Origin: an uncultured Beijerinckiaceae bacterium | Lineage (GTDB): Bacteria; Pseudomonadota; Alphaproteobacteria; Rhizobiales; Beijerinckiaceae | NCBI GenBank assembly: GCA_937863205.1 | Contig: CALMGA010000114.1 | Coordinates: forward strand, 1-6,416 | DNA: 6,416 nt | Reading direction: 5' to 3' | Shown: piece after piece, positions 6,351 through 6,416 of the stretch | Layout of the letters: every line of letters starts with the position of its first letter | Numbering within the stretch: position 1 is the first letter of the stretch | Position numbers and translations under genes: made by a program | Notes under the pieces: generated by a model | The model's input: the letters and a program-made list of their open reading frames with translations, nothing else | Database searches by the model: none | What the model was told of the DNA's origin: nothing

Positions 6351-6416
6351 ATGACCGATCACGCAGCACTCAATCACGCGGCTTCCAGCCACGCCGCCAG
6401 CCGCGCCGCCTTGGAC
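6351..6416 (+). CDS. Possible start of a divergent gene, cut by the window edge
   Basis: An ATG at 6351 opens a frame that stays open for 22 codons to the end of the window, starting MTDHAALNHAASSHAAS. Third codon positions are mostly G or C, as in the neighbouring genes. No good ribosome site precedes it. The earlier ATG at 6337 closes after four codons. The fragment is Ala/His/Ser-rich and too short to recognise. It would be transcribed divergently from the acyltransferase-phoR pair. It could also be non-coding. Confidence 0.35.
   Translation, partial: MTDHAALNHAASSHAASRAALD

Noticed and set aside
6336..6360. TGTCA/GTCAT-like sequence near the plus-strand ATG, considered as a second PHO box
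   Set aside because: The two half-matches (GGTCAT and CTGTCG on the minus strand) are spaced about 9 bases apart, not 11, so they do not form a PHO box.
6288..6416. Open minus-strand frame running in from the window edge
   Set aside because: It is short, cysteine- and glycine-rich with no recognisable motif, and ends close to the acyltransferase start. The plus-strand frame from 6351 is a slightly better coding candidate.
1..6416. CRISPR arrays, insertion sequences, tRNA or rRNA genes, defence or secretion systems
   Set aside because: No spaced repeat array, transposase, terminal inverted repeats or RNA-gene signature was found. The coding content is fully accounted for by phosphate and lipid genes.

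Overview
The window is GC-rich DNA (roughly two thirds G+C by eye) carrying a phosphate-acquisition and phosphate-sensing cluster on the minus strand. In transcription order (right to left) it reads PlsC-family acyltransferase, phoR, pstS, pstC, pstA, pstB. The order phoR-pstSCAB, the high GC, and the PstC, PstS and PhoR sequences suggest an alphaproteobacterium, perhaps Rhodospirillales-like. No rRNA or other marker confirms the taxonomy.

Region by region: 1-58 is a short stretch downstream of pstB holding a GC-rich inverted repeat. The gene usually found next, phoU, would lie outside the window. 59-952 is pstB (ATPase) and 949-1785 is pstA (permease); they share a 4-base ATGA overlap. 1799-2791 is pstC (permease), read from an apparent TTG start. 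2792-2916 is a spacer with two stem-loops. 2917-3978 is pstS (periplasmic phosphate-binding protein with signal peptide). 3979-4184 is the regulatory region, with a clear PHO box and a candidate -10 element. 4185-5279 is phoR (histidine kinase without membrane segments). 5276-6232 (or up to 6265) is the acyltransferase, which also overlaps phoR by ATGA. 6266-6350 is a divergent intergenic region with an 11-bp-period direct repeat. From 6351 a possible plus-strand gene begins and is cut by the window edge.

How it works together: PstS captures phosphate in the periplasm, PstC and PstA form the channel, and PstB powers import. PhoR is the expected sensor kinase for a PhoB-type regulator, which is not in the window. 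The PHO box sits between phoR and pstS on the pst strand, so pstSCAB should be induced by phosphorylated PhoB under phosphate limitation. phoR appears to be co-expressed with the acyltransferase upstream. The stem-loops between pstS and pstC fit the common need for more binding protein than permease.

I see no previously undescribed system. The points most worth a second look are the three-unit PHO box, the membrane-segment-free PhoR coupled to a lipid acyltransferase gene, and a 12-bp minisatellite inside that acyltransferase.
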